From: Terriglobia bacterium
GTDB lineage: Bacteria; Acidobacteriota; Terriglobia; Bryobacterales; Bryobacteraceae
Assembly: GCA_025358575.1 (NCBI GenBank)
Contig: JANYJA010000117.1
Span: forward strand, 1 to 51,911
Length of the DNA: 51,911 nt
Direction of reading: 5' to 3'
Below are positions 19,173-30,133 of the stretch, one piece after another. Within the stretch, counting starts at the first letter, position 1. Each line of letters starts with the position of its first letter. A program made the translations under genes and the position numbers. The notes under the pieces were generated by a model that had not been told where the DNA came from, did not search any database, and saw only the letters and a program-made list of their open reading frames with translations.

Positions 19173-22100
19173 ATGCGTTTGTTCCCGGTCGCTGTCGTTG
19201 CGTTTCTGCCTGCTATGTGGGGGGCGACCGAGACTGTGGAATTCAATCGCGACATCCGGCCGATCTTCTCGGACAAATGTTTTGCGTGTCATGGCCCTGA
19301 CGCCGGGAATCGCAAAACGAAAATGCGTCTCGATCAGGAATCGGGCGCCAAGATCGCTCTTTCCGGCGGCCGAAATACGCTTGTTTCGGGCGATCCCGAG
19401 CATAGCGAAATCTTTCGCCGCATCACAAGTGAAAGCAAAACCCTGCGGATGCCCCCCGCTTATCTCGGTCGCGAAAAACTGACCGACCCTGAAATAGATC
19501 TGGTGCGCCGATGGATCGCGCAGGGCGCAACTTGGCAAAAGCATTGGTCTCTCATTCCGCCGGTTCGCCCCGCGGTTCCCGATATCAAGGCGCGTGAATG
19601 GCCGCGCAACCCGATAGATAATTTCGTCGCAAGTAAACTCGAGCGAGAAGGTCTTGTGCCTGCCGCCGAAGCCGGTAAGGCCACGCTTCTCCGCCGCGTG
19701 ACCCTCGATCTAACCGGACTTCCCCCTTCGCCCGCCGATGTTGATGCTTTTCTTAACGACAATTCCGCAAACGTGTATGAAAAGGCTGTGGACCGGCTTC
19801 TCGCCTCACCGGAACACGCCGAACGCATGGCGTTCCGATGGATGGAAGCGGCACGCTATGCCGATACCAACGGTTACCAAAGCGACGGCAATCGCGACAT
19901 GTGGCGCTGGCGCGATTGGGTTATCGATGCGTACCGGCGCAATATGCCGTTCAATCAATTCACGATTGAGCAGCTCGCCGGCGACCTGCTTCCGAATCCG
20001 ACGCTCGATCAGCGCATAGCCACGGCCTTCAATCGAAACCACCGCACCAGCGCGGAGGGCGGCATTGTGCCGGAAGAATTTCGCGTGGAATACGTCGCGG
20101 ATCGAACTGAAACCACGTCCAACGTGTGGCTGGGTCTGACACTCGGTTGCGCCCGCTGCCACGATCACAAATACGACCCTCTTCTCCAAAAAGATTTCTA
20201 CCGGATGTTCGCGTTCTTCAATAACGTCCCGGAGAAGGGACTGGTCTACAACTGGGGCAATGAGGAGCCGTACATCAAAGCCCCAACGCCGGCCCAGCAG
20301 CAGACGTTGAAGAAGTGGGATGACAAGATCGCCGCTTCCGAATCGCGCTGGAACGCACTCGCGCCCAAGGTCTCGAAGGATCAACTCAAGTGGGAAAAGA
20401 AGATGGCGAAATCGCGCGCCGCCGATTGGACACTTACCGATGGGTTGGTATTTCGCCAAGCGGGAGTCGGCGAAAAGATCACCGGATGTGGTGAGAAAGG
20501 TGTCGAGAAGCCCGGCGAGCACTGCAGCCTTCCAACTGCCGATGCGCCCATTGGCGCCGCTCGCGCGTTTGATGGCAAGCAATTTATCGAAGCCGGGCCG
20601 GATATCGCCAACTTTGAATATCTCGACCCGTTCACGTTTGCCGCATGGGTGAAGCCGGATTCCGCGAAGGGCGCAATCCTCTCGCATTCCGAAGAATATT
20701 TCGAAGGCACGGGCCACGGCCTTTATGTGATCGACGGCAAGCTTCGCCTGCACATCGTCTTCCGATGGACGGATATTGGCCTGCGCGTGGAAACTGCCGC
20801 GCCTCTGAAGCTGCACGAGTGGCAGCATGTACTGGTCACGTACGACGGTAAGCGGAAGGCCTCCGGCGTGACGATGTACGTCGACGGCAAACCACGGGAG
20901 ATGAAAATTCTCTTCGACGATCTAAACTGGCCCATGAAATCGAAGGTGCCGTTCCGCATCGGGGCCGGTGGAGGGTTGAGATTCAGTGGCGAGATCGGCG
21001 ACGTGCGCGTCTACAATTTCGCGCTCTCGCCAGAGCAAGCAGCGATAATTCCGTTGCGCCAATCCATTCATGAAATCGCCGCCATTCCATTTAGCGATCG
21101 CACCCCCGCGCAACTCGACAAGCTGCGGTTGGCTTTCCTCGCCAAAGCTTCTCCGAAAAATGTGCGTGCCGCCCAACAGGAACTCGCCGGACTTCGCGAA
21201 GGCCGTGAAGGCTATTACAAAACCATCCCGACGGTGATGGTGATGGTGGAAAGCGAGAAGCCGCGCGACGCATTCATTCTGCGCCGCGGCGCTTATGACA
21301 ATCACGGCGAAAAAGTGGTGGCCGGCGTTCCTGGGGTGCTTCCGCCGATGAAGCCGGAGTGGCCCAACAACCGTCTGGGGTTGGCCCGCTGGCTGGTTGA
21401 TCGCGGCAACCCTTTGACCGCCCGCGTCACCATAAACCGTTTTTGGCAGATGTACTTCGGCACCGGCCTTGTTAAGACCGTCGAAGATTTTGGATCGCAA
21501 GGCGAGTGGCCCGGTCACCAAGATCTTCTCGATTGGCTCGCGGTGGAATTTATGGATAGCGGCTGGGACGTACGCGCGCTCCAAAAGAAAATTGTGATGA
21601 GCGCGACCTACCGGCAATCCTCGCGGACAACTCCAGATCTCTTGCAGCGCGATCCAGAAAACCGGTTGTTGGCGCGCGGTCCGCGATTGCGGCTTGGCCC
21701 TGAAATGGTTCGCGATCAGGCGTTGGCTGTATCGGGTCTGCTCGTGGAGAAAGTGGGCGGCCCCTCTGTGAAGCCGTACCAGCCCGCGGGGCTATGGCAG
21801 GAGCTCGCTGGCGGCAAAGGCTACGAGCCGGATAAGGGCGAAGGGTTGTACCGCCGAAGCATTTATTCGTTTTGGAAGAGAACATCGCCGCCCCCGTTCA
21901 TGGTCAACTTCGATTCGCCAAATCGCGAAACGTGCACCGTGCGCGAGACGCGAACCGATACTCCGCTGCAGGCGCTGGACCTGATGAACGATGAGAGTTT
22001 CCTTGAAGCCGCCCGCAGACTCGGTGAACGCGTCATAAAGGATGGTGGCGCGTCACCAGAGGCGCGGATTGACTACGCTTACCGGCTCATGCTCGCACGC

Positions 22101-22307
22101 GCCCCAAAGGCTTCTGAAAAGCAGATAATGCTGCAAGCGCTCGATAGCTTCGACGCGCGCTACAAGGCGGACCCGAAATCCGCAACCGAATTTCTGAGTT
22201 ACGGATCGTCGGCGCGCGACGCGAACTTAAACACGGCGGACCTCGCCGCCTATACCGCAGTGGCGAGTCTACTTTTGAATCTTGACGAGACGGTAACAAA
22301 GCAATAG
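19173..22307 (+). CDS. PSCyt1/DUF1549/LamG/DUF1553 cytochrome c protein (pair 2)
   Basis: The 1044-residue exported protein starts with a signal sequence ([18 protein letters not shown]). It has one PSCyt1 heme motif, CFACH (36-40), a DUF1549 region with [11 protein letters not shown] (about 325), a concanavalin-like LamG/Laminin_G_3 insert from about 470 to 610 ([36 protein letters not shown]) and a DUF1553 region with [18 protein letters not shown]. The LamG module, absent from the first pair, may bind carbohydrate. Its partner DUF1501 gene follows 11 bp later. Compared with pair 1 it has one PSCyt1 heme module instead of two. Confidence 0.94.
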   Translation: MRLFPVAVVAFLPAMWGATETVEFNRDIRPIFSDKCFACHGPDAGNRKTKMRLDQESGAKIALSGGRNTLVSGDPEHSEIFRRITSESKTLRMPPAYLGREKLTDPEIDLVRRWIAQGATWQKHWSLIPPVRPAVPDIKAREWPRNPIDNFVASKLEREGLVPAAEAGKATLLRRVTLDLTGLPPSPADVDAFLNDNSANVYEKAVDRLLASPEHAERMAFRWMEAARYADTNGYQSDGNRDMWRWRDWVIDAYRRNMPFNQFTIEQLAGDLLPNPTLDQRIATAFNRNHRTSAEGGIVPEEFRVEYVADRTETTSNVWLGLTLGCARCHDHKYDPLLQKDFYRMFAFFNNVPEKGLVYNWGNEEPYIKAPTPAQQQTLKKWDDKIAASESRWNALAPKVSKDQLKWEKKMAKSRAADWTLTDGLVFRQAGVGEKITGCGEKGVEKPGEHCSLPTADAPIGAARAFDGKQFIEAGPDIANFEYLDPFTFAAWVKPDSAKGAILSHSEEYFEGTGHGLYVIDGKLRLHIVFRWTDIGLRVETAAPLKLHEWQHVLVTYDGKRKASGVTMYVDGKPREMKILFDDLNWPMKSKVPFRIGAGGGLRFSGEIGDVRVYNFALSPEQAAIIPLRQSIHEIAAIPFSDRTPAQLDKLRLAFLAKASPKNVRAAQQELAGLREGREGYYKTIPTVMVMVESEKPRDAFILRRGAYDNHGEKVVAGVPGVLPPMKPEWPNNRLGLARWLVDRGNPLTARVTINRFWQMYFGTGLVKTVEDFGSQGEWPGHQDLLDWLAVEFMDSGWDVRALQKKIVMSATYRQSSRTTPDLLQRDPENRLLARGPRLRLGPEMVRDQALAVSGLLVEKVGGPSVKPYQPAGLWQELAGGKGYEPDKGEGLYRRSIYSFWKRTSPPPFMVNFDSPNRETCTVRETRTDTPLQALDLMNDESFLEAARRLGERVIKDGGASPEARIDYAYRLMLARAPKASEKQIMLQALDSFDARYKADPKSATEFLSYGSSARDANLNTADLAAYTAVASLLLNLDETVTKQ

Positions 22308-22318
22308 AGGACCCCCAA

Positions 22319-23791
22319 GTGAAACTTTCAATCGATCCGCTCGATGAACACTGCTCGTTATTAACCCGCCGCCATTTCTTTGGCAGGAACGCACGCGGTT
22401 TAGGAATCGCCGCATTGGCGGGCTTGCTGAACAAAGATCTCGCCGCATCGGAGACTCCCGCCAAAATCTCGCACGGCGCACTGCCTGGCCTCCCGCATTT
22501 CGCGCCAAAAGCCAAACGCGTCATCTATCTGTTTCAATCCGGCGGCCCGTCGCAGATGGAGCTTTTCGATTACAAGCCACGTCTGGTGGAGTTTCAAGGC
22601 AAGGACCTTCCCGAATCCATCCGCATGGGTCAGCGGCTCACGGGCATGTCGGCATCGCAGTCCAGCTTCCCGGTAGTCCCTTCGAAATTCGCGTTTGACC
22701 GTCATGGTAGCAGCGGCGCATGGGTCAGCGAACTACTCCCCTACACCGCCAAAATTTCCGACCAATTGACGTTTATCAAGTCGATGCACACTGACGCCAT
22801 CAATCATGATCCGGCCGTGACGTTTTTGCAGACCGGCGCGCAGATCGCCGGACGACCCAGCATGGGCGCGTGGGTTTCCTATGGCATCGGGAGCGAGACC
22901 GAAGATCTGCCCAATTTTGTCGTGATGATTTCGCCGGGTTCGGGCACGGGCGGCCAGCCGCTCTATGACCGGCTCTGGGGCAGCGGATTCCTTCCCAGCC
23001 GCTATCAGGGCGTAAAATTCCGTTCCGTCGGCGACCCCGTCTTGTTCTTATCGAACCCGAAAGGATTCACTTCGGATGATCGACGGCGCTATCTGGATAC
23101 GCTAGGCCAGCTCAACCAGATCGAACTCGACGATGTTGCCGACCCCGAAATCTCCACGCGCATCGCGCAGTACGAGATGGCGTATCGCATGCAGACGTCC
23201 GTGCCCGAATTGACCGACCTTTCGAAAGAGCCGCAAAGCGTGCTCGATCTTTATGGGCCCGACGTTAAGAAGCCCGGCACGTTCGCGGCGAACTGTCTCT
23301 TAGCGCGACGACTCGCCGAACGCGGTACGCGCTTCATTCAGCTCTATCATCGCGATTGGGATCACCATGGAAAACTTCCGCAGGATTTGCCCAAGCGTTG
23401 CAGGGAAACCGATCAGGCCGCTGCCGCCCTCGTGACCGATCTCAAACAGCGCGGGATGCTGGACGACACTCTTGTGATCTGGGGCGGCGAGTTCGGACGT
23501 ACGGTATATTGCCAGGGGCGATTGACCGAAACCGAATACGGCCGCGACCACCATCCGCGCTGCTTCACCGTGTGGCTGGCCGGCGGCGGCGTGAAACCCG
23601 GAGTCACCATGGGTGAGACGGACGACTACGGCTACAACGTCACCAAAGACCCGGTGGATGTGCACGATTTGCAAGCTACAATTCTGCACTGCCTAGGCAT
23701 CGACCACACGCGGCTGACTTACAAATTCCAAGGCCGCCATTTTCGGCTCACCGATGTTGCCGGCAATGTAGTGAAGCCGCTGCTCACCTGA
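22319..23791 (+). CDS. DUF1501 family protein (pair 2)
   Basis: The 490-residue protein has the DUF1501 blocks [20 protein letters not shown] (about 70), [25 protein letters not shown] (about 160), [13 protein letters not shown] (about 390) and [17 protein letters not shown] (about 410). An N-terminal [12 protein letters not shown] stretch suggests Tat export. It starts with GTG, reading [11 protein letters not shown]. It is the second gene of the pair begun at 19173. Its stop overlaps the stop of the convergent M28 peptidase gene by 8 bp, so the two transcription units end inside each other. Molecular function is not established for the family. Confidence 0.93.
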   Translation: MKLSIDPLDEHCSLLTRRHFFGRNARGLGIAALAGLLNKDLAASETPAKISHGALPGLPHFAPKAKRVIYLFQSGGPSQMELFDYKPRLVEFQGKDLPESIRMGQRLTGMSASQSSFPVVPSKFAFDRHGSSGAWVSELLPYTAKISDQLTFIKSMHTDAINHDPAVTFLQTGAQIAGRPSMGAWVSYGIGSETEDLPNFVVMISPGSGTGGQPLYDRLWGSGFLPSRYQGVKFRSVGDPVLFLSNPKGFTSDDRRRYLDTLGQLNQIELDDVADPEISTRIAQYEMAYRMQTSVPELTDLSKEPQSVLDLYGPDVKKPGTFAANCLLARRLAERGTRFIQLYHRDWDHHGKLPQDLPKRCRETDQAAAALVTDLKQRGMLDDTLVIWGGEFGRTVYCQGRLTETEYGRDHHPRCFTVWLAGGGVKPGVTMGETDDYGYNVTKDPVDVHDLQATILHCLGIDHTRLTYKFQGRHFRLTDVAGNVVKPLLT

Positions 23792-25358
23792 CGAACGGAA
23801 TCCGCTCGGCGGCGTTGGCTACATCCAGGCTGGTCAGAAAAATCAGCCGCACGATTTTTTCCATTTTTGAATAGTTAATGCGCTCGGGTGTGTCCTGCTC
23901 GGTGTGATAGTCGGGGTGTTCGCCAGTGTTGAAGAGAACCATCGGCACGCCTTCAATCGCGAACGGAAAATGGTCGCTTCGGGCGAACCATGACTCCGGG
24001 TCGCGCGCATCGGTTTTGTAGTCCAACTTTAAGCCAATCTCGCGGTTGCTCCGCTCAATCGTTTTTGCCAGAGCCGGATTGTACAAGGTTCCCACCACAT
24101 TCACGCTGTTTCGGTTCTGATCGGCCGGAGTTTTCCATGTCGGCGAATCTTCGTCCCGCCCGATCATGTCCATGTTGAGATTCGCGGCCGTGTTTTTCAG
24201 CGGAAAAATGGGGTGCCGGACATAATAAGCCGCGCCGAGTAATCCCTCTTCTTCGGCCTCGAACACCACGAACAGAACACTGCGCTTGGGTCGCACTCCG
24301 CCTTGCACATAAGCCTTCGCGATTTGCATCACGCCAACGGTGCCCGAAGCGTTGTCATCCGCCCCTCGATACATCCTGTTCCCCACGACGCCCATGTGGT
24401 CGTAATGCCCCGTGACCACGACAACTTCATCCTTCAGCGATGGGTCCGAGCCTTCGAGCAGCCCCACAACATTGCGGGTCGCAATCACTCGCCGGTCTTT
24501 GAGAGCCTTATCCATAGTCACGGTGATTCCGGGAACCACCATCGAGTGCGGCTGCAAACTCGCGTCGATCTCTTTCTGCAAAGCTTCCACGGTGGTTCCG
24601 GAAGAATGCAGAAGTTCATCGGCCAAGTCGGCTGAGATCGAGTAGGTCGGCAGATCCCAGAAATCCCCTGCCAAAGAGATCTCCGCTGCCGTTCCCGCCT
24701 GCATATTTGTGGGGCCGCTGGCGAGGCGTGGAGGCCGCACCGGTTTGCGATCCCGCACCATCAGCAGCCCCGCCGCACCCGCCCGCCGCACCTGTTCCAT
24801 CTTGTAATGCGAGTACGCGTGCACCGTGTTCCACGCGCCCTTAAACTTCGATTTCGGATCGAACTGCCGCGGCTCCCAATTCATCGCCATCACAATTTTC
24901 CCGCGCACATCCACTCCAGCGAAGTCGTTGTAGCCGTATTCCGGCGCGTTCACGCCATAACCCACGAAGACCAGCGGCCCGGACACCTTGGCGCTGTTGG
25001 CGCCCTGCCGCACCCACGCGAAATCGTGCTTGAACTGAAAATTTTTCTCGGCATCTCCGATGCGCGCCGAGAGTCCCATCTGCGCGTTGTCAAGGTTGAA
25101 CTGCACCAGATCGAAATTTTGGAAATAGGTCGCCCCATCCCCAACCGGCTTCAGCCCCAGCCGCTCGAATTCCGATGCGATGTAATCCGCTGCGATTCGC
25201 CCTTCCGCGCTACCCGCATTTCGGCCCGCCATGCTTTCCGCGGCCAGAAAAGTTATCTGCGCTTTGATGTCCCGCGAACGGATCAACTCCGCGGGGTTAG
25301 GGGCCTCCGCTGCCAGAGCGAAGGCTAGAAAAAATATCAGCCGACTTCTTCGGATCAT
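23784..25358 (-). CDS. M28 family zinc aminopeptidase with PA domain, exported
   Basis: The product of about 524 residues starts at ATG 25358 with a signal sequence ([19 protein letters not shown]). A protease-associated domain ([22 protein letters not shown]) is inserted before the catalytic domain. Metal ligands of the two-zinc M28 site are visible: [40 protein letters not shown] and the late histidine of [10 protein letters not shown]. It probably trims peptides in the periplasm. A longer frame back to 25526 runs into the divergent aminotransferase and lacks a signal peptide, so it was not used. It is divergent from the gene at 25390 by about 30 bp. Confidence 0.93.
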   Translation of the reverse strand: MIRRSRLIFFLAFALAAEAPNPAELIRSRDIKAQITFLAAESMAGRNAGSAEGRIAADYIASEFERLGLKPVGDGATYFQNFDLVQFNLDNAQMGLSARIGDAEKNFQFKHDFAWVRQGANSAKVSGPLVFVGYGVNAPEYGYNDFAGVDVRGKIVMAMNWEPRQFDPKSKFKGAWNTVHAYSHYKMEQVRRAGAAGLLMVRDRKPVRPPRLASGPTNMQAGTAAEISLAGDFWDLPTYSISADLADELLHSSGTTVEALQKEIDASLQPHSMVVPGITVTMDKALKDRRVIATRNVVGLLEGSDPSLKDEVVVVTGHYDHMGVVGNRMYRGADDNASGTVGVMQIAKAYVQGGVRPKRSVLFVVFEAEEEGLLGAAYYVRHPIFPLKNTAANLNMDMIGRDEDSPTWKTPADQNRNSVNVVGTLYNPALAKTIERSNREIGLKLDYKTDARDPESWFARSDHFPFAIEGVPMVLFNTGEHPDYHTEQDTPERINYSKMEKIVRLIFLTSLDVANAAERIPFVR

Positions 25359-25389
25359 AAGCAAAATGTACACTATGGGGGACACTCCC

Positions 25390-26751
25390 ATGGCGCTCGA
25401 ATTCTCACTGGTTCCGCAATCCGTCCCGCGCATTGAAACCCAGCTGCGGCGCATCGTGACTCCGCTACCCGTTCCGGAATCGTTGCCGATACTCGAATCG
25501 CTGCATCGCTGCGAACCGGTCGCCATGCGCGGGCAAGCTCCCGTGCTCTGGGATCATGCCGAAGGTTTTCAAGTATTCGATGCTTATGGCAACAAATGGA
25601 TCGATTGGTCGTCAGGGGTGCTGATCACCAACGCCGGTCATGGGCGCAAGGAAATCGCCGAAGCCATCGCGGCGCAGGTTCGACACGGGCTTCTCACCAG
25701 CTACTGCTTCCCGAACGAGATCCGCGCGGAGCTCGTCGAGAAGCTGGCTTCGATTCTTCCCGATCCGCTGAAAAAGGTTTTCCTTCTCACCACGGGCTCC
25801 GAAACCGTCGAGTGCGCTATCAAGCTATGCCGCACTTACGGCCTGAAAGTCGGCGGACGGTCGAAGCACGTCATCGTCTCGTTCGACAAAGCGTTTCACG
25901 GTCGAACACTGGGCGCCCAACAGGCTGGCGGCATTCCGGCACTTAAACAATGGATCACGAACGTCGATCCCGGCTTCATCCAAATCCCTTTTCCCGATGG
26001 CTTCCGCACCACCGATGTCTCGTTCGAAGGGTTCGAGCGCGCGCTGCGCGAGAGTGGAGTGGAATCGCAAAACGTCGCGGGAGTGATACTCGAAACCTAC
26101 CAGGGCGGCAGCGCCGCCTTCGCTCCGCCAGCCTACATAAAGAGCCTCCAGCAATGGTGCAAAGGCCACAAAGCGCTTCTCGTCTGCGATGAAGTGCAGG
26201 CTGGCTTTGGGCGCACTGGAACTTTGTTTGGATTCGAGCACTACGGAATCGTGCCCGACATCGCCTGCTTCGGCAAAGGCATTTCGAGTTCTTTGCCGCT
26301 CTCCGCCGTTGCCGGCCGCCCCGACGTGATGGACCTGCACCCCGTGGGCAGCATGACGTCCACACACAGCGGTAACCCCGTGTGTTGCGCCGCGGCACTG
26401 GCCTCCATCGATCTGATCGTCGGTGAAAAACTGGCCGACAATGCCGCACGCGTTGGCGCGGTTCTTCATCGCTGTCTGAAAGACCTCGCGAAACTCCATC
26501 CGCAAATCGGCCGCATTGACGGAAAGGGTTTAGTCGCCGGTATCGCGTGCGTGCAGCCGGGGTCGAAGGAGCCCGACGCTAATCTCGCGTTCGATGTCGT
26601 TCGCCGTGCCTTCCATAAGGGCGTGCTGATGTTCACCCCCGTGGGCTACGGCGGCGCCACCGTGAAAATCGCACCGCCGCTGGTCATCACCGAAGAGGCG
26701 ATTTTGGAAAGTGCCGCCGTGCTAGCCGAAGCCTTCGCCGCCGCCGTATGA
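25390..26751 (+). CDS. Class III PLP-dependent aminotransferase
   Basis: The product of about 453 residues has class III features: SSGVLITNAGHGRKEI, TTGSETVECAIKLCR, VSFDKAFHGRT, CDEVQAGFGRTGTLFG and the PLP lysine in IACFGKGISSSLPLSAV. It resembles 4-aminobutyrate/beta-alanine aminotransferases. The ATG at 25390 is preceded by GGGGGAC; in-frame ATGs at 25366 and 25375 are alternatives. Its stop overlaps the next start (ATGATG), so it is co-translated with a Gfo/Idh oxidoreductase. A beta-alanine transaminase is the step missing from the pyrimidine operon, but assigning this enzyme to it is speculative; the coupled oxidoreductase suggests an amino-sugar or related substrate instead. Confidence 0.91.
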   Translation: MALEFSLVPQSVPRIETQLRRIVTPLPVPESLPILESLHRCEPVAMRGQAPVLWDHAEGFQVFDAYGNKWIDWSSGVLITNAGHGRKEIAEAIAAQVRHGLLTSYCFPNEIRAELVEKLASILPDPLKKVFLLTTGSETVECAIKLCRTYGLKVGGRSKHVIVSFDKAFHGRTLGAQQAGGIPALKQWITNVDPGFIQIPFPDGFRTTDVSFEGFERALRESGVESQNVAGVILETYQGGSAAFAPPAYIKSLQQWCKGHKALLVCDEVQAGFGRTGTLFGFEHYGIVPDIACFGKGISSSLPLSAVAGRPDVMDLHPVGSMTSTHSGNPVCCAAALASIDLIVGEKLADNAARVGAVLHRCLKDLAKLHPQIGRIDGKGLVAGIACVQPGSKEPDANLAFDVVRRAFHKGVLMFTPVGYGGATVKIAPPLVITEEAILESAAVLAEAFAAAV

Positions 26752-27956
26752 TGCCAAACGGGACTCCGCACGTCACCATCATCGGCGGCGGCATGATCAC
26801 ACACGATCAACTGCTGCCATCGATATTTCATCTGCAGCGGTTGGGACGCGTTGGACAGATCACCGTGTGCTCGTCGCGCGCCCAGACTGGCGCTGCGCTC
26901 GCGAGTTCCACGGTGCTTCGCGAGGCATTTCCAGGTCAAAGTTTCCGCGCGCTTCCACAAGGCGATTCGACGCAGCCTGAAGCTTTCAAGGAAGCGATTG
27001 CCGAATTGCCGGCTGGTCAAATTGTGATTGTCGCCGTTCCCGATCAGCTTCATTTCGAAGTGGTGCAGGCCGCGCTGCGCCAAGATCAGCACGTCTGCTG
27101 CGTCAAGCCGCTGGTGCTGCGGCATTCCGACGCGCTCGCCGTCCGCGACGAAGCGTTCGCGCGCGGCCTTGTCGTCGCCGTCGAATATCACAAGCGTTTC
27201 GACGACCGGAGCCTGATGGCGCGTCGCCGCTACCGGGCCGGATTGTTCGGCGAATTCCAGCTCGGCTCCGCGCGCTTAATGGAGAAATGGTATTACCGCC
27301 ACACCAATTTTCAGAACTGGTGCACCACCGAAAATTCCGATGCGTTCTCCTATATTGGGTGTCATTACGTCGACCTCGTCCACTTCATCACCGGCCTGTT
27401 GCCCGTCGAAGTCAGCGTCTACGGCATCCCCGATCAATATCCGAATGGCAAAATGGGCTACCTCTGGACGGACGCGCGCGTTATTTGGAATAACGGAGCT
27501 TGCCTCAATGTTCAAAACAGCCTGAGCTTTCCGGACGCTGCTCCGGGAACCAACACCCAGGGGCTTACTCTCTGGTGCCGCGGCGCGGAAAATGGCGCGC
27601 TGCTCACGCACTCCGATCAGTACCGCGGCGTGGAATACGTGTACACTCGCAATCCCGGGGGAGACGGTGCGACTATGTATGCCGAGCCGAGTCCGGACTA
27701 TTTTCAATATGTGGACCTAGGCGGCACGGGACTTACGCCAGTGGGTTACGGCTACCGATCGGTGGAGTGCATCGTCGCGGCATGCACGCGAATCGCGGCG
27801 GAACCCGACTTGGCCGCGCGCCAGAGGTTGCTGCTGGATCTTGACGCGGAGGGTCTCCTCGCCACTCCCGCAAACAGCGATTACAACGAGCGTCTGGTCG
27901 AGGCCGCGCGGCAATCCATATGCAACGGCGGAGTTTCGATAAGATTGACGGTATGA
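26748..27956 (+). CDS. Gfo/Idh/MocA family NAD(P)-dependent oxidoreductase
   Basis: The 402-residue product has an N-terminal Rossmann fold ([21 protein letters not shown]), the family lysine in [13 protein letters not shown] where EKP is usual, and EYHKRFDDR followed by a C-terminal substrate domain ([30 protein letters not shown]). Such enzymes oxidise or reduce sugars, inositols and related compounds. It overlaps the aminotransferase stop by 4 bp and its own stop overlaps the next ATG by 4 bp, so the three genes form a coupled unit. A replacement of the usual glutamate by valine in the EKP motif (VKP) is noticeable. Substrate unknown. Confidence 0.91.
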   Translation: MMPNGTPHVTIIGGGMITHDQLLPSIFHLQRLGRVGQITVCSSRAQTGAALASSTVLREAFPGQSFRALPQGDSTQPEAFKEAIAELPAGQIVIVAVPDQLHFEVVQAALRQDQHVCCVKPLVLRHSDALAVRDEAFARGLVVAVEYHKRFDDRSLMARRRYRAGLFGEFQLGSARLMEKWYYRHTNFQNWCTTENSDAFSYIGCHYVDLVHFITGLLPVEVSVYGIPDQYPNGKMGYLWTDARVIWNNGACLNVQNSLSFPDAAPGTNTQGLTLWCRGAENGALLTHSDQYRGVEYVYTRNPGGDGATMYAEPSPDYFQYVDLGGTGLTPVGYGYRSVECIVAACTRIAAEPDLAARQRLLLDLDAEGLLATPANSDYNERLVEAARQSICNGGVSIRLTV

Positions 27957-28294
27957 AAATACTGCGTTTGTTTGCTCTGATCACTCTGCTGTGTGCCGCG
28001 ATGGGGATCGCGCCAGCCCAGACCGCCCCCGCGAAGACGGTCAAAAAGTCGATGGCCAAGATGGCTGCGAAGACAGCCCCCGCAGCCGATCTGGTTGACC
28101 TTAACACAGCTACAGAATCCCAATTGAAGGCTCTCCCCGGCGTTGGCGATGCTTATTCGGCGAAGATTATCGCGGGTCGTCCTTATAAAAACAAGACCCA
28201 GCTAACGACTAAGAAAATCGTCCCCGCTGCCACCTACGCCAAGATCAAGACGCTGGTAATTGCGAGTCAGGCCAGCGCCCCCGCCAAGAAGTAA
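27953..28294 (+). CDS. Secreted ComEA-like helix-hairpin-helix protein
   Basis: The product of 113 residues starts at the ATG that overlaps the oxidoreductase stop (ATGA). A signal peptide ([23 protein letters not shown]) precedes an alanine/lysine-rich linker and a single helix-hairpin-helix: [36 protein letters not shown]. This domain is that of the ComEA family, which binds double-stranded DNA during uptake, although small stand-alone secreted versions are common and often not tied to competence. No other competence gene is nearby. It precedes ssb by 45 bp. Confidence 0.87.
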   Translation: MKILRLFALITLLCAAMGIAPAQTAPAKTVKKSMAKMAAKTAPAADLVDLNTATESQLKALPGVGDAYSAKIIAGRPYKNKTQLTTKKIVPAATYAKIKTLVIASQASAPAKK

Positions 28295-28339
28295 ATTGGG
28301 AAATTTGCGTCGCGATGCCGTTATGGTAAAGTGCGGCTT

Positions 28340-28816
28340 ATGGCATCGCGCAGCGTCAATAAAGTAATCCTCGTTGGTCATCTCGGCAAAGATGCCGAGA
28401 CGAAGTTCACTCCCGGGGGTACTTCGGTGACCAAGTTTTCCGTCGCCACCAGCCGTCGCTGGAAAGACCAGCAGTCTGGTGAATGGAAGGAAGAGACGGA
28501 TTGGTCTAATGTCACTCTCTGGCGTGGCGAAAACGTGTCTCCGTACCTGACGAAAGGCAAGCAGGTTTACGTTGAGGGCCGATTGCACACGCGCAGCTAC
28601 GAGGATAAGGACAATAAAAAAGTCTGGGCGACTGACGTGGTCGCCGAAGAGGTGATTCTGCTCGGAGGCCGCGGCGGCGAGGGCGGAGAGAGCGGCGGTG
28701 GCTATTCGCAGCAGCCTGTATCCATGCCCCGCAGCGCCCCGCGCCCGCAGTCGTCAACCCCGCAGCAAGACGACGCCTTCACCGGCGGCATCACCGACGA
28801 CGACGTGCCGTTCTAG
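28340..28816 (+). CDS. ssb: Single-stranded DNA-binding protein
   Basis: The product of 158 residues has an N-terminal OB fold (SVNKVILVGHLGKDAETKFTPGG, VATSRRWKDQQSGEWKEETDW, GKQVYVEGRLHTRSYEDKD), a glycine/serine/proline-rich linker and the acidic tip DDDVPF that recruits partner enzymes. This is a standard bacterial SSB, binding single-stranded DNA as a tetramer in replication and repair. I chose ATG 28340 (MASRSVNK); a GTG at 28331 would add three residues. It converges on the helicase gene, with a hairpin between them at 28855. Confidence 0.96.
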   Translation: MASRSVNKVILVGHLGKDAETKFTPGGTSVTKFSVATSRRWKDQQSGEWKEETDWSNVTLWRGENVSPYLTKGKQVYVEGRLHTRSYEDKDNKKVWATDVVAEEVILLGGRGGEGGESGGGYSQQPVSMPRSAPRPQSSTPQQDDAFTGGITDDDVPF

Positions 28817-28854
28817 GCGCTAATCCCAACGGAATCGCCTCGTGGAAGGTGCGT

Positions 28855-28871
28855 CGGGTTTTCCAAACCCG
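28855..28871. terminator. Hairpin between convergent ssb and rhlE genes
   Basis: CGGGTTT (28855-28861) and AAACCCG (28865-28871) form a 7-bp stem with a three-base loop in the 60-bp gap between two convergent genes. No clear U-run follows on either strand, so it may be a weak two-way terminator or a 3' end stabiliser. Confidence 0.45.
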
Positions 28872-28876
28872 GCCGC

Positions 28877-30016
28877 CTATCTCCCGCGCACTTCCCTCGT
28901 CACGTCATTTCCGATCGGCATTCGCTCCAACCGGACCTGCAGTTGTCGCTCAATCCGTCGGATTTCGCCCGCTTCTTCGCGCGTCGCAAAAGTAGACGCA
29001 ATACCCTTCAATTCAGCGCGGCCAGTTCGCCCGACGCGGTGGATGAAGTCTTCTGGAATTTGCGGCAAATCGTAATTCACCACATGCGCGATGCCATTCA
29101 CGTGAATACCGCGCGCGGCAACGTCGGTCGCCACTAGAACGCGATAACGCCCCTGCTGAAATCCTTGCAATGCGGCGGTCCGCTGCGCCTGACTGCGGTC
29201 ACCGTGAATACGTCCCGCCTCAATCCCCGCCTGGGTCAGTTTCTTCGCGAGCTTCTCTGTGCCATGCTTAGTCCGCGCGAACACCAGAAACGTCCCTTCT
29301 TCGCGGCCTAGCAGATTGCGAAGCAGTCCAAGCTTCTGGTCCGTCGCTACTTCAAACATCTGAAGCTTCACGCTGGAAACCGGACGCGCCGAAGATCCGA
29401 TTTCAATTCGCACCGGATTCTTGAGGTAACGCGCAATGAGCGGCGCAACCGAAGATTCAATCGTCGCCGAGAAGAACAGCGTCTGCCGCTCGGTCGGCAA
29501 TTGATCCACCACCGCTTTGATCGCGGGCTGGAAGCCCATATCGAGCATGCGGTCGGCTTCATCGAGCACCAGGATGCGGACTTTATCGAGCCGAACCAAG
29601 CGACGCTGCAGAAAATCCTGCAAACGTCCGGGAGTCGCGACAATCAACTGCGCACCGCGCCGAATCGCCTGCAACTGAGGGTTCTCGGAGAGGCCGCCAA
29701 CCACCAATGCGCCCTGAATGCCGGATTTAGGGCGAATCTTGGTGAAAGTATCCATTACCTGCATCGCCAGTTCGCGCGTGGGAACCAGGATTACCGATTG
29801 CACGCCGGTGGATGTCTTGGCATCCAGCCGTTCGAGTATCGGGATCAGGAATGCGAGGGTCTTGCCTGTACCCGTTTGAGCCGTACCCAGTACGTCCTTT
29901 CCGGCCAATGCCGGAGGGATCGCACCCACCTGTACGGGTGTCGGGTTTACAAATTGATTCTGTGCTAACTTCTCCTGCAAAGCAGAAGAAAGAGGAAATT
30001 CCGAAAAAGTTTTCAT
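28877..30016 (-). CDS. rhlE: DEAD-box ATP-dependent RNA helicase (RhlE-like)
   Basis: The 379-residue helicase core has the Q motif (NPTPVQVGAIPP), motif I AQTGTGKT, Ia PTRELAMQV, Ib TPGRL, II DEADRMLD, III SAT, IV FLVFARTK, V ATDVAARGI and VI HRVGRTGR. It lacks the long basic C-terminal tail found in some RhlE proteins, ending soon after motif VI. Such enzymes remodel RNA in ribosome assembly and decay. The start at 30016 is preceded by a 117-bp gap before the next gene, enough for a leader, but no conserved structure was recognised there. The gene symbol is by similarity to the RhlE group. Confidence 0.93.
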   Translation of the reverse strand: MKTFSEFPLSSALQEKLAQNQFVNPTPVQVGAIPPALAGKDVLGTAQTGTGKTLAFLIPILERLDAKTSTGVQSVILVPTRELAMQVMDTFTKIRPKSGIQGALVVGGLSENPQLQAIRRGAQLIVATPGRLQDFLQRRLVRLDKVRILVLDEADRMLDMGFQPAIKAVVDQLPTERQTLFFSATIESSVAPLIARYLKNPVRIEIGSSARPVSSVKLQMFEVATDQKLGLLRNLLGREEGTFLVFARTKHGTEKLAKKLTQAGIEAGRIHGDRSQAQRTAALQGFQQGRYRVLVATDVAARGIHVNGIAHVVNYDLPQIPEDFIHRVGRTGRAELKGIASTFATREEAGEIRRIERQLQVRLERMPIGNDVTREVRGR

Positions 30017-30133
30017 GTATGAAAATGCGGGGTAGAACTAAACCAGGAAACAGCGGAGGGAAACGATCTACGCGGAAAGTTTTGATCTACAACGGCTTAA
30101 GTGTAGCACAGGCTGCACCCAATGACTATCGAC

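Noticed and set aside
25359-25526. N-terminal extension of the M28 peptidase frame to 25526
   Set aside because: It lies inside the divergent aminotransferase gene, lacks a signal peptide, and a proper signal peptide begins at ATG 25358.
27953-28294. Helix-hairpin-helix protein taken as evidence of a competence locus
   Set aside because: No ComEC, ComF or type IV pilus genes are nearby; small secreted HhH proteins are common without competence.
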